In this document: positions 46,901 through 57,503 of the stretch, in pieces
Layout: each line of letters starts with the position of its first letter
Position numbering within the stretch: position 1 is the stretch's first letter
Origin: Perkinsus olseni
Taxonomy: Eukaryota; Perkinsozoa; Perkinsida
Reading direction: 5' to 3'
Assembly: GCA_013115125.1 (NCBI GenBank)
Contig: JABANN010000011.1
Coordinates: 89,630 to 153,629, forward strand
Length of the DNA: 64,000 bases
The notes under the pieces: generated by a model
Databases searched by the model: none
Seen by the model: only the letters and a program-made list of their open reading frames with translations
What the model was told of the DNA's origin: nothing
Made by a program: the position numbers and the translations under genes

Positions 46901-47822
46901 TCAGCACCGCCTCTGCCCCCCTTCCCATGTCCCGCAAGCTGACGTCCACTTTCCGGCCGCCGTACAGAGCGCGCATAGGTATCGCTGTAGTCTGGCCGCT
47001 GGTGGACGCTTGTAGACCCACGATAGAGCATCCTAGGGTGACAAAAACTGCCAGAATACTGAGCTTCGCTCCGCTGTGACGCTCCAGACAAATGAACGTA
47101 CGACAGACGCTGAGGCAGCTGCTGCGCAGCCCAGCCATTATCCGCAACTGCAAACACGACCCACGCGTCTCATGGTGTCAACAATGTGATAATAATCCCG
47201 CCGGCCCCCAAGCCGATAGCTACGGCAGCACTGAGCCAACCCGGCATACCGCAGCAATGTACTAGTATACAGAAAAAAGAGCAGTCAAATTCGCCCGCCA
47301 CTAGAATCTATCGCGTTGCTCCCGCGAGGCGTTCCGATCGGCGATCGCACACCACCGCAGGCGTAGCAGCACGAGGAGTCTCTGATGAAGGGCCGCTGCC
47401 GACGACGGGCCACTGGCTGCATGGGTAGTGCGCATGAGCAGCGCCCGCTCGAGGTCGAATCGTCACTACTCGACCAATCCAACCGACGAGCCATCATAGG
47501 ACTACGGAATCTGAGACAGCGCAACCAAAGATCGCAAAGAATCAAGATCTGGCGCAGAACCATGCACGTTCCGAACGCGCCGCTCGGAGGGAAAAGAGAG
47601 ATCCTCTCACATCTATACTCGCGCTGCTACTCACTTATCACTCGCTGTAGCAGCCGTGCTCGTCGACGCCCCGCCGTCGTCGATTCCGAGAATCGCTCTT
47701 TTCCGCCTCGACCGGATTCGTCTCAACTCGGACTTGGCTTCGAGCAAGTCGGCCACAGTTCGTTCCTCAAACCACCGCAAAAGAGGTGCTTTCAGCAGAA
47801 GCTTCGGTGAACGGACATACCT
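37985..47822 (-). CDS. SMG1-like PI3K-related protein kinase
   Basis: Large multi-exon gene. The central exon (about 45490-41065, nearly 1475 codons open) holds helical-repeat/FAT-type sequence, then the kinase: LLKGADDVRNDALVMQVI (PIKK N-lobe), RCGMVRWVHELTSL, GMGDRHLENI near 41915 (catalytic loop) and VVHIDFSVSFHKGRRLKVPE near 41850 (Mg-binding DF motif plus the L.VPE.VP.R.T segment). These blocks resemble SMG1, the kinase of nonsense-mediated decay, more than mTOR/ATM/ATR. Upstream exons (45899-45546, joined by a 59-nt intron; about 46080-45950; 46459-46208 with CLDSVGPYYNSLWQPLVSGR; 47157-46438; 47822-47634) look like FAT-region helices. Downstream exons from 40.8 to 38.0 kb form a long post-kinase helical region. 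I see no canonical FATC ending. The 5' boundary and the last exons are inferred. Confidence 0.65.
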
Positions 47823-47966
47823 GCGGGGAAGAATTGGCGCGTGGGCAAAAAACTGTGGTAACAAGGTCTAGGCTAAACCATCAATCGCAGACAACAGCGG
47901 GCGAGGAACACCGATGCTATCTGCTCGAGGGAGCTGTAGCGCTCGAGTCGGTTGCCATGCTCAGTA

Positions 47967-49460
47967 CTACATGTGGTAAACTCTCCACATTTTCCACGCC
48001 ACAAAAATGCCGACGAGGACATCGACTGTGTAGTGGAAATGCGTCGCTATCACCACCTAAGAAGAGATGCTGACTCTTAAGACTCCGAAGTAGAGCGGAG
48101 CTCACCAGATATCCAGCGACGGCCAAAATTGGGCAGAGAACCTTCGGTACGAAGTAGCCTAGGAGCCACGCAGCGCACGCCAAGTAGTCACGGTTGAACC
48201 TGAGCCCATCACTTCCGTACAGTGGTGAACGCAAAACACAGGAACGCGTCCATGCTAAAAGGGGAATACGCGGGCGGCTGATAAAGCCTGCCGAAAGTGG
48301 CGCGAAATTACTAGTGTCCCCCGTCTCACCCGGTTCTTCGCTTGGCATTCCACATCCCAGTTGATCGTACGGTAACGTATGCCCGTGGCGGTAGGAAATG
48401 ACGACAGTATTCGTTCCAGATAAGTGCCATTATCGTAATGTTGGCAGCATGACCTACACAGACGCCATAGTCGCGCGCCTTCGCGGCGTGAATAGTTAAT
48501 ACCGCTGAAGAGCACATCTCCGCAGGTAGCGCGAGTCCCGCCCATAACAGCCAATGCCTCAAAAAAGATGTTCTCGTCTTGCCTATGCTCATTGACGCAG
48601 TGGCTGTAAGGATTGGGCAACAAGGTAGCCTGCAAGAATGAGGGTAACGGTGGAGGGAATGCGGTAAAGCCAATGGGGAGTTCCGCTGAAGATTTGCCCC
48701 AGCGAGAGAGGGAGCGATCGGATAGCAATCCACTAGCCCGAGGTGTGTTGACGCAATTGCAACGCTAGCCGGGAATCGGCCGAACCCGCCATCCAGAGAC
48801 GTGTAGCACACTACGAAGGATTCACGGAAGAGGCGATCCCGTGCCGAACCCACCCCTATCGTTATGCTCCTGAGCAGGAACACAGATCCTTGAATAGCAC
48901 AAAAACGCTTCAGCACTTTGATCCTAAGAAAAAAGCCAGAAGGTAAAATCACGTCAAATTTCATTGCCCTGCATGCACTACCTCTGCGGGTGCAGAAGCA
49001 TGAATGCAACGAGCGTGCTGCCAAGGATAAAAGTTTGCCACTGATCGGCCAGATGGGGTTCCTACACCACGACCAGCAATAAGAGCAACCCACCCATCGC
49101 CATTGCCGGCACCCGTGAGCCTACCTTGATATAGGGTAGGATAGCGAAACCAGCGTCAGGTAGAGGGTCCCAGTGCCTATCCCCGAAGTGCTGCTGAGCG
49201 TACAACCGATCTATGTAGACTTGGACCTGAAAGGATACGAGAGTGTGCACGACCGTAGAAATGGATGGGGCCAGCAGCAATGTTAAGAGAGTCGGTTTCC
49301 TGGGCCAGTGTACTACCATGCAATTCCAAACAGAGCAGGAGAAGAGCCAGACCGCCGCCGCAAGGAACTGCAGGGAGAAGGCCTCCCGTAATGGGAGGAA
49401 CACCCATCGCAACACATCGGTAAAGATTCCCGATGAGGGTCGTCGGGTTAGAGAGACCAT
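47967..49460 (-). CDS. sphingomyelin-synthase-related lipid phosphotransferase (PAP2-like)
   Basis: Multipass membrane enzyme that would transfer a phospho-headgroup to ceramide or a similar lipid. Exon 1 (49460-49125) contains two hydrophobic segments and DPLPDAGFAILPYI, the family's P-L-P-D motif. After an intron, exon 2 (49061-48982) and exon 3 (from 48923) give RIKVLKRFCAIQGSVFLLRS. A further exon carries ENIFFEALAVMGGTRATCGD-VLFSG, joined across a 47-nt intron to HAANITIMALIWNEYCRHF. Together they form the C-G-D-x3-S-G-H motif with its catalytic His. YLACAAWLLGYFVPKVLCPI precedes the last exon THFHYTVDVLVGIFVAWKMW, the H-Y-T-V-D-V motif with catalytic His and Asp. Stop at 47967-47969. 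All catalytic residues are present. Headgroup preference (choline, ethanolamine, inositol) cannot be read from this. The exon 3/4 junction is not exact. Confidence 0.8.
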
Positions 49461-50016
49461 GTTTACAAACAGTCACGCCTGAATTTCCAGACACCAGTCG
49501 ATCCTATCAATCCCGACACAGGCAGTCCGATGTGCGTCTCGGCGTCCGCGCAGATTAGGCGGTTGACGCGCACGCTGAACGCGCGGGCAACCCAAGATCG
49601 ATTCCACGGCTCGTCATTTTTCTAGCATTTTCTTGGACTAGCAAGGAATGGCGTACTAACAGCCGAAAGAATTCATCGGTATTTTTGCAGCGGTCGACTG
49701 TCGCCATTGGCCACACTGGCCCTCTGCCTACTCGAGTAGACAGGGCAGTCAGTCTCACGCTCATCTCGTTCAAGGTGTACTAGCCTCAGTGCCTGCTTTC
49801 CGCTCGGTTATGTCCTTACCACTGCGCCTAATTCTGAAGTTGCAAAGGTCCGGCGTAGAAGGCGGAACGAAATTGTTCGTACGACCTCAACCGGTTTGCG
49901 TGGCGCATGAGCATCCGATTCTGAAATGTGAGTCTCAGGATTTTCACGCTGGGAAAGAGTGATCACAAAGGAGTGTTACTTTTCGCTCGGAGTTCAGTTT
50001 GCTTTTCCTCCCTTCA
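49461..50016. other. divergent spacer
   Basis: Between the SMS-like gene (-) and the unknown plus-strand gene. A short minus-strand frame at 49555-49773 exists but has no support. Likely holds both promoters. Confidence 0.4.
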
Positions 50017-50835
50017 ATGGTATTGGGCGCGGAGCATCTCGCTGCTGATATTCTGGCGGTGCAGCGAGAGCTCGGCGATGATACCCCGCTTGAAATGCTC
50101 CACTTGGTCATGGGCTACATTGGTCCTCGGAAACCACAGAAACTGAGTCGGGAGGGTCGAGTCAGGTGCCAGCAGTGTCACGAAGGGAGCTGGTGGCACC
50201 GAAAAGTCGAGGCCCACAAAGCTCACGCTTTCGACGCTGTTCGTCAACGCCACTACAAGATTAAGGAGGGCTCGGTCGTCAGCGAGCAGGCTTCGTGTTG
50301 CCGAACGGTGAAAGTCGGGGACTCTGGCATCCATTGGGGCATTCTTGCCTGTAACAAGGATCGACTCTATCTCGGCATCGACCACGACGCGGCCGACAGA
50401 TCTGTGAAGGAAGTCGACTTGGGTAGCGGTAAGAGTCGGGCAACTCTTAAGCCCGAATTCAGCCCTGCAGTCTTTGATGTCGCTGATCGCGGTGGCAAGG
50501 GTCTACGGTTTACTTACCTGGATCCTTGCCAGCGCAACTGCGTGTTTGTTGCTGATGAAGGCTGTGAGAAGGAGATGCGAATTAGCTTGCCTTGTGTCAG
50601 CGGCTCCGTGCGTTTTATTACCCCCGATGTAATTTGCGCAAGTGTCTCCCGTCACTACGAGCTCAGATTGGCGCTGGTTGACATCGGCGATAATGAGACA
50701 CCCACGTACCTGGACGACTTTGATCTGGGTGTCGCTGGTATGTATATCAAGGGCATGGAGATGAGTCCTTGCGGTCACGTCCTTCAAGTAAGAACTAGGG
50801 AGGAAACGCTTGAGATTGGCGTAGAGTACGCCTGA
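50017..50835 (+). CDS. hypothetical intronless protein, 272 aa
   Basis: ATG at 50017 (MVLGAEHLAADILAVQRELG) gives an uninterrupted frame to 50835, unlike most genes here. An amphipathic N-terminal helix (LEMLHLVMGYIGPRKPQKL) is followed by a short Cys pair (RCQQCHEGSWWHRK). After that comes a beta-rich C-terminal part with repeated strand-turn patterns (DSGIHWGILACNKDRLYLGI, GVAGMYIKGMEMSPCGHVLQ) that could be a small propeller-like or other beta fold. No family recognised. Good codon continuity makes it a likely real gene. Confidence 0.7.
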   Translation: MVLGAEHLAADILAVQRELGDDTPLEMLHLVMGYIGPRKPQKLSREGRVRCQQCHEGSWWHRKVEAHKAHAFDAVRQRHYKIKEGSVVSEQASCCRTVKVGDSGIHWGILACNKDRLYLGIDHDAADRSVKEVDLGSGKSRATLKPEFSPAVFDVADRGGKGLRFTYLDPCQRNCVFVADEGCEKEMRISLPCVSGSVRFITPDVICASVSRHYELRLALVDIGDNETPTYLDDFDLGVAGMYIKGMEMSPCGHVLQVRTREETLEIGVEYA

Positions 50836-51150
50836 TATACTGACATTGTTGAGCTCTATGATAGGGCCCCCATTATATATAGTTTGCTATTTTCGTTGCA
50901 TCGCGCTGCTCCACGGTCGTGGCTCCGTTCACTGCGAACGGCCGGAACGCCTGCTGGACGAGGGTCTGCAGTATCGCCAGCCGCTTGTACACTGTCACTG
51001 GAGATGAGTGGGCGTGACTATTCTACTGTGTGTTCTCTTTTTGTGCATTATGGATGATTTCCTAGATCTCCTCCACGGTGTTGTGCCAGCGCTGTGCGTC
51101 CGGTTCTCATTGCCATTCCTTTACTAGAGCAGATTGTTTTTCCTCTTACG
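50836..51150. other. spacer, nothing recognised
   Basis: AT-richer stretch downstream of the intronless gene and upstream of the small Thr-rich gene. Confidence 0.4.
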
Positions 51151-51448
51151 ATGGCTAAAACCCGAAACGCGCGTGCAATAACCAACAAGACGACAACATT
51201 TGACGGCGATAAGGCTCGTGACAGGAACCCGCACGATCGTAGACGTGCGTCTAACCAGCGAATGGTCGTGACCACTACGCCCGTAGGCTTGGACTGCAGT
51301 GATTCCCTAGTGCACTTCCTCCTTTCAGGTTGAAACGACCACTACTACAATGAGCAGGTCGTCAGTGACTACGACAACGACTGAGACTCGCGATGGAGTT
51401 GTCATCTCGACCACGACCACCACGGTGAGGTCTTCTGAGAAGCAGTAA
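51151..51448 (+). CDS. small Thr-rich protein, two exons, 83 aa
   Basis: ATG at 51151 (MAKTRNARAITNKTTTFDGD). A 46-nt intron (51283-51328, GTAGGC...TTTCAG) keeps the frame and leads to VETTTTTMSRSSVTTTTTET and GVVISTTTTTV, stopping at 51446-51448. The stop overlaps a good GTAAGT donor (51445-51450), so an alternative longer isoform is possible. Very Thr/Ser-rich and basic at the N terminus; no family recognised. Confidence 0.5.
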
Positions 51449-51781
51449 GTGATTCGCGAGCTTGTAGTTCCTTGTAGTCTGATAGTTTTATCATACAGTT
51501 TTATTAATATTCTCTGCTACTCGGACTCTGATTGAGTTGGAAGTCTTCAGAAATTTTGAAAGTGTTCCTTGCGCATGCGTGCTAGGAACTTGTGTCCAGC
51601 TGTCTCGGAGGAGGACGAAGCTTTGTGTAGCGGGATGGAGCCTAGGGAGTCCGAGTTTCCGGCAGGTTTGGCCTGGAAGGAGCCTCTCGTGCTGTCTTGT
51701 TGGCGCTTCGTCGTGAGATTGTTATCGGCCATTCGTGTGAGGGGTATGGGTGTTCTCAGTCAGTCACCTTGCCTTTCCTTC

Positions 51782-54526
51782 ATGGCCCCTACACCGATCC
51801 GTACCGCGTCCGACTACACCACCACTCCTGTGTTCAAGAGAAACAGCCTCTTCGTTAGTGAGGACACCGTGGACACTAGGTAGCTCCCGGGCCGGCTTTG
51901 ATTCCCTCCCCTCGAGACTTTGTTCGGAAGCTTCCTTCCGAACGTCTTGACGCCCGCTCGCCTTGCTATGCCTGATTCCACAGGTATGTGGTCGTGAGTG
52001 GTGGCTCCGTCTCCGGCTTGGGCAAGGGTACGGCTATCAGCAGCCTTGGAGTTGTGCTCAAGAGCTATGGGTAGGCATCCGCTCCAATCCTCTGACAAAA
52101 CCTTCTCGTGATAACCTCCCGCGCACGGCGTCCTCCTCCCTCGATCAGCTACCGAGTCACCGCAATCAAGATCGATCCTTATCTGAATGTCGATGCCGGT
52201 ACCATGAGCCCTTACGAGCACGGTGAAGTGTAAGAAACGCCCCTCTCCTCTTCGAAATGAGCTAGCTTCAACCTTAGATATGTCCTCGACGACGGTGGCG
52301 AGGCTGATCTCGATCTCGGAAACTACGAGCGCTTCCTCGATATCACCCTTTCCTCCGCGCACAATATCACCTCCGGCAAGATCTACGAAAAAGTTATCAA
52401 GTAAGAAAATCAGCTACTCGCAGCCACGGTCGAATTAGAATTCCTCAGACGCGAGAGGACCGGAGATTATCTCGGAAAGACAGTTCAGATGATCCCCCAT
52501 GTGACGGATGCCGTTCAGGACTGGATCCTCCAGGTTGCCGCTCAGCCGACCAGCAAGTACGTCCCGCCTCTGGGAAGCCTCTTGCGTAGCACCACCTTCG
52601 ACTTTAGATCTCCCGGTGCTCCTCACATCTGTCTCATCGAGCTTGGCGGTACTGTCGGTGATATTGAGAGTGCGGTCTATTTGGAAGCTCTGCAGCAGTT
52701 CCAACACCGTAAGAACAATACCACACTTCCACCATCACCCGTGAGCATCCATCCTTTAATCTGGCTCACTGTAGGTGCTGGTATCGAGAACGTGTGTATG
52801 ATTCATGTTGGCCTCGTTCCTGTGATGGGTGTCGTCGGCGAGCAAAAGACTAAGTAATAACGTCATCCCATCGACTCTGGATTATCACCTCACGCGTTAG
52901 GCCTTGCCAACACTCTGTGAAGCTACTCCGTGAGGCTGGAATCAAGCCCGACTTCCTCTTTTGTCGCTCTGAGCAGCCGCTACATGATGAGACCAGGTGC
53001 GTCATCGTCCGTTGCCAATTTCTGTGCATCAAGCGCGCTTCAGGGCTAAGCTGGCTCTCTTCTGTCAAACCCCCGAGGATCATGTCATCAGTCTTCATGA
53101 TGTTGCCAACGTCTACAAGGTGAGCCTTCCAGATTCTTGGCGCTGTGGGAGTATCTGACCGGTGCATGTCCACGTTGGCAGGTTCCCCTGATGTTGGACG
53201 AGCAAAATGTCGGCAAGCTGGTCTTGGAGCGCTTGCATCTGGATGTCGATGGCCCGACCAGAACCATCAAGAACGGCCTACCTCCGTCACCGGCCATCAA
53301 CACCACCACGGTGGATTCGTCTTCCCCTGCCAACTTGACCGATTGGAGGGCCCTTGCGGAGAAGGCTGAGAAGATCAGTGAAGATGTAAGCGAGTGTCTA
53401 GTGGGCATGTGGTAGCGCGTTGATTACCTCGTCATCGGTCAGGTTGTCATTGGTGTCGTTGGCAAGTACACCGGCCTCCAGGACTCTTATCTCTCTGTTA
53501 TCAAGTCACTGAAGCACGCCTCTATCGACGCCGGAGTCCGTCTGGTACGTCTCTCTGTTGCTATGCGTAGTAGTTAGAGCGTATTTTCTATCAGGTCATC
53601 GAGTGGATTGAGGCCTCCGACTTGGAGCCCAACCAACGTACTCACGCCCCTGAGCGCTACGACTCTGCTTGGAAGCGTCTCAAGGAGTGCAATGGTATCC
53701 TGTGCCCTGGTGGCTTCGGAGACCGCGGTATCGAAGGCAAGGCTCTCTGCGCAAGGTGAGCTTTAGTGCACGGATCTTCGCTCCGCCTGAGTTCCTTCCG
53801 TTCAGATATTGTCGCGAGACCAATACCCCTTACTTCGGTATCTGTTTGGGCCTCCAGACTGCTGTCATATCGTACTGCCGCGATGTGCTCGGCCTCGAGG
53901 ATGCCAACTCCGCCGAGTTCGATCCCTCGGCCAACACTCAGTGCTGCGTGTTCATGCCCGAGGTCTCCACCACAGCCATGGGAGGTGGGTTCGGGTTTGC
54001 TGGGTTTGATCGCGTTGTGGAACCATTTTGCATCTTAGGTACCATGAGGCTCGGATCCCGTGTCACTATAATCAAAGACCCCGATAGCCTTGCCTACAAA
54101 CTCTATGGCGGCCAGCCTGTTGTCTATGAGAGACACCGTCATCGCTATGAGGTGAGGATCCTTGACGCTCAGTCTCTGTGTATCGACTCGGCGCTCAGGT
54201 GAACCCTCAGCTGGTTCCTCAACTCGAGGCTGCGGGTATGCGCTTTGTCGGGATAGACGAACGTGGCCAGAGGATGGAGATCGCAGAGATCCCCTCTCTC
54301 GATTTCTTCCTCTGTACGCAGTTCCATCCTGAGTTCAAATCCAGGCCGATGCGCCCTAGGTGAGGCCTATCGATCCGGATGGAGATTCGTGGCCGTATAG
54401 GCTCTCATTAATTTCAGTCCTCCATTCCTTGGGTTCGTTCTTGCCGCATCCGGCAAGCTGAGTTCCCGCTTGGAGGCCGACGGTGGCTTCTTGAAGCCTG
54501 GCTGCGGATGGCTAGCGCATCATTGA
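51782..54526 (+). CDS. CTP synthase (glutamine-hydrolysing)
   Basis: Converts UTP to CTP using ATP and glutamine; cytosolic, last step of pyrimidine nucleotide synthesis. I can phase all 15 exons: 51782-51879, 51984-52070, 52149-52229, 52278-52400, 52449-52708, 52775-52853, 52901-52996, 53044-53119, 53182-53385, 53443-53544, 53595-53755, 53806-53984, 54039-54151, 54199-54359, 54418-54526. They total 1929 nt (642 aa). The synthetase domain shows [40 protein letters not shown] and [12 protein letters not shown]. The glutaminase domain shows GGFGDRG, GICLGLQ with the nucleophile Cys, [19 protein letters not shown] and [10 protein letters not shown]. Introns are 46-104 nt, all GT-AG. Compared with animal enzymes there is a ~33-residue N-terminal extension ([16 protein letters not shown]...) and a short insert after [11 protein letters not shown]. 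The C-terminal regulatory tail is short. Confidence 0.95.
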
Positions 54527-55262
54527 GTATGCCCTTGACCACTCTATTAAACCCGTCGGGTTTTCACGTCAGACTAAACACATCTGTATCGATTATGTTA
54601 ATGTTTCCATGTAAGGAGAGTATCTCAGGGGTAGCGCTCTTTCTCAATTCAGTAGCACATTCAGCTGGGAAGAAGCACACTTGTGTTAAGTTGGCTGGAC
54701 GGAACAGCTGGCTCGCGCTCGCGGTGGAACCCGCACCTTCTCCTCGCAGTAGGACAGCATTTCCGAGGGGGCAGGAGTTGTAGTAGCAGTTCCGCTGTGG
54801 CACAGGCCACCCCCCCGTCTAGAGTTCGCTCATTAGAGGAGGAATGTGCTATTCATGATCACCCGCAATCGCACTGCTCTCGGCAGCCGCCCTCTGATGA
54901 GTGATATTCTCGACCTGTACATGTGATATCAGCGTTGTTGCAACCTCCATTGAGCCAGGCAATTCAGACCTTCACTAAGCCACCCGCTGAGATGCAGACT
55001 TGAACACACGTCTTACTCTCAGAGTAATAATATGCAGTTCACAGTCAAACCTTGTCTCGAGCGGCAGACTCAGGGCCGGGCTCTCATGGTCTCAGCAACT
55101 CGATAAAGTGGATGTACGTCCATATAAAACGCCCGATCGAGCACGAATCAAGTCATTCTGGTGCGATTTTGGACCTACACACCGTGTATTTGTGCAAATC
55201 ACAGGCGAATATTCACATGCACACAACAAGTGCAAATACTCCGAGCTTTACAGGTTCTCAGC
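54527..55262. other. intergenic, nothing recognised
   Basis: CTP synthase 3' flank up to the tRNA cluster; no coding or RNA gene seen. Confidence 0.4.
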
Positions 55263-55335
55263 AGCAGCTTGGCGCAGTGGATAGCGTGTTGGGCTCATAA
55301 CCCAAAGGTCCCTTGATCGAAACAAGGAGCTGCTA
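55263..55335 (+). tRNA. initiator tRNA-Met (CAT)
   Basis: 73-nt cloverleaf. The 7-bp acceptor stem AGCAGCT/AGCTGCT has the A1-U72 pair typical of eukaryotic initiators. The anticodon stem ends in three G-C pairs around CTCATAA, and the T loop reads ATCGAAA (A54 instead of T54), another initiator mark. Discriminator A. A T5 run follows at once (Pol III terminator). A-box GGCGCAGTGG and an atypical B-box GATCGAAAC are internal. Confidence 0.95.
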
Positions 55336-55387
55336 TTTTTCATTATTGCCGTTGATGCTGTCGGAATGCGCTGGCAAGTTCTTCAAG

Positions 55388-55455
55388 AGCAGCTAGGGGC
55401 AATGGATAGCGTGTGGGGCGCATAACTCAAAGGTCCTTTTGGCAACCTGTCATTT
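55388..55455 (+). pseudogene. degenerate initiator tRNA-Met copy
   Basis: 5' half matches the flanking genes (AGCAGCTAGGGGCAATGGAT, CAT anticodon loop altered to GGGCGCATAACTC), but the T arm and 3' acceptor strand are lost. Sits between the two intact copies. Confidence 0.8.
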
Positions 55456-55504
55456 TGTGTCAACATCGAGGAGGTTAGCGATGTACCGTTGAATGGTTGT
55501 CACG

Positions 55505-55577
55505 AGCAGCTTGGCGCAGTGGATAGCGTGTTGGGCTCATAACCCAAAGGTCCCTTGATCGAAACAAGGAGCTGCTA
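55505..55577 (+). tRNA. initiator tRNA-Met (CAT), second copy
   Basis: Identical over all 73 nt to 55263-55335. It is followed by TTTC TTT, a weaker Pol III stop than the first copy. Confidence 0.95.
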
Positions 55578-56107
55578 TTTCTTTGTCGACAGTGCCGAGA
55601 TTTGCATACGCTATAAACATGACAGGGGAGGACCTGCTCAAGTTGCACACACCTTGCGTCATTCACCTCGTGAAGATGTAACAGCCGCTTGAATGTACGT
55701 ATTGCCTACTACATACTTACCAGTTACGACCCCCCACTCCGGCGATGTCAAGCCTCACCCACGAAGGCCGTGTCACCAAATCACTCTAGAGTAGTAGAGA
55801 TATGCACGCACGGACGCCCAGAAGAGCTCTAAGATCGTATCACCTCCGAATTAGACTACCCGACAATCATTGGCGCCGTGCATGCCCTCTTCCCATCACC
55901 CAATAGTCATCAAGTGTTCAGCCCCCCATCACCATCCGACTTGAAATTTGAAAACGCTACACTATCTACAAAAATCGCTGGAAACCGGCTGAGCACGACT
56001 GGCAAAATGAATCTGCACGGAGTAGACTCGGTGCCTGTCGTCTCCTTTCGTCAAGGGGGTGAGGGTTTGACTGATTACGTTCCAGCATAGCTGTCGCAGG
56101 TCTAGAT
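55578..56107. other. intergenic, nothing recognised
   Basis: Between the tRNA cluster and the RPL5 3' end. Confidence 0.4.
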
Positions 56108-57347
56108 TTACTCCTCCATAGCGCGAGCGCGAGCAACGCGGATCTTCTCGTAGACACGCTGCTTCCTCTGCTTGAGGTTGAGCCTCTTGGAGCGAGTGTA
56201 GTTCTTGCCACTGGGAGTGATGACAGTGTTGCCCTTGCGGACGACACCGGGGTGGGCCTCCTTCTTGGGAGCGGGGTCGGGGTTGGCGCGGATGGCAGCG
56301 TGGCACTTGGTGTAGGCCTCCTCCAAGTTGTCGGCGTTCAAGCCAGCCTTGATGTAGGTGGCGAAGTGCTTCTCGTACTCCTCAGGCTCATCCTCCTGCA
56401 TCTGCGTCATGTACTCGGCGATATGGTTACCGAAGATACGATCACGGTGGACCTCAGCGTCGTACTCGCCCTCTCCCTTTCCATCCTCGGGAGCCTCGTA
56501 GCCAGGGAAACGCTTGGGGTTATGGGGGATATCAAGTCCACCATCAGCGGCACCCTTCATGGCACCGAAGACACGAGCACCGACGGTAGTACGGACGAGA
56601 CCGACATCGAGGACGCACTTGAAGGGCCTCTTCTCTCCCTCGTACTCCTCATCAGCCACGTAGTACTCCTCACCATCAATCTCCTTCTGCCCCTCGAAAG
56701 TGGAGTCGAGACCGAGCTTCTTGAGGGTACGACGGGCAACGAGGAGACCAGTGGCGTAAGCGGCGGCGTAGTTCTTAAGACCAACGGTGATACCGTAGTT
56801 CTTGAGCTCAGTGGACTCAGCGGCAGCAAGGACGCGATCACCAGTGATAGTGGCGTAGATGATTTGGCAGATGACCTTGGTGTTGGAGATACGGACAACA
56901 AGACGGTACTTGGGAGTGTTGTACTTGTTCTTGTCCTGCTTCACCATACGGCGACGCTGGAAGTAATCAGTCTTGCCCTCACGTCTTCGGCGATACTTGG
57001 TTTGATAACGCTTATGGTACGCCTTATTCTTATAGACCTTGACAAAAGCCTGAGACAACAGAACAGCACACGACAAGATTAGATCAGTCAACATACTCTA
57101 CATCACGTCAAATCCGAACAAGCCAAGACCCGCGAGCGGCGGAAGAGTTCAACACATTCGAGAACACTTCCCCTCTAATCAGCTACTACACTGAGGGCCC
57201 ATCAACGAGATACTACTTTACGTCAGAGGTACGCCATGATTCGTACGAAAGTTACACACTCACGACCGACGCGACGGGCCGAAGCCACAAGGGTTATTTC
57301 AGGAGTCAAAGCAAGAGCCCATCCATCCTTTCCCATCGTATTACCAT
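56108..57347 (-). CDS. RPL5: 60S ribosomal protein L5 (uL18)
   Basis: Large-subunit protein that binds 5S rRNA. The main exon (57049-56108, 313 codons) starts AFVKVYKNKAYHKRYQTKYR after a TGTCTCAG acceptor. It continues with RRREGKTDYF, DKNKYNTPKYRLVVRISN, NYAAAYATGLLVARR, GMKGAADGGLDIPH-type sequence (here GAMKGAADGGLDIPHNPKRF) and a basic C-terminal tail, covering the whole family length. The initiator Met must come from an upstream exon. A candidate is ATG at 57347-57345 directly followed by a GTAATA donor, giving an intron of about 295 nt; single-codon first exons are common in ribosomal protein genes. Divergent from RPS7. Confidence 0.95.
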
Positions 57348-57503
57348 GTTTGAATCGACAGCGAAGTTGACGAGTCTGAGTTAGGGTGTGCACGGCCAGC
57401 ACCGATTTCAAAATCGATCACGTGATCGATAGCCGGTATTTTTGCGCCAGAGCTGACCACCTGTATGCCTCGGCAGGATTGCTACTGAGATCCGTCACGT
57501 CGC
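57050..57503. promoter_or_regulatory. shared divergent region of RPL5 and RPS7
   Basis: RPL5 (-) and RPS7 (+) are transcribed away from each other with about 155 bp between the candidate RPL5 Met codon (57347) and the RPS7 ATG (57504). The stretch probably holds both promoters; no TATA-like element stands out. Inference from layout only. Confidence 0.4.

Noticed and set aside
49555-49773. 72-codon minus-strand frame upstream of the SMS-like gene
   Set aside because: No motif, splice context or family support; probably chance.
56252-57082. Long plus-strand open frame (276 codons) opposite RPL5
   Set aside because: It is the antisense of a highly codon-biased ribosomal protein gene; the minus frame is unmistakably RPL5.
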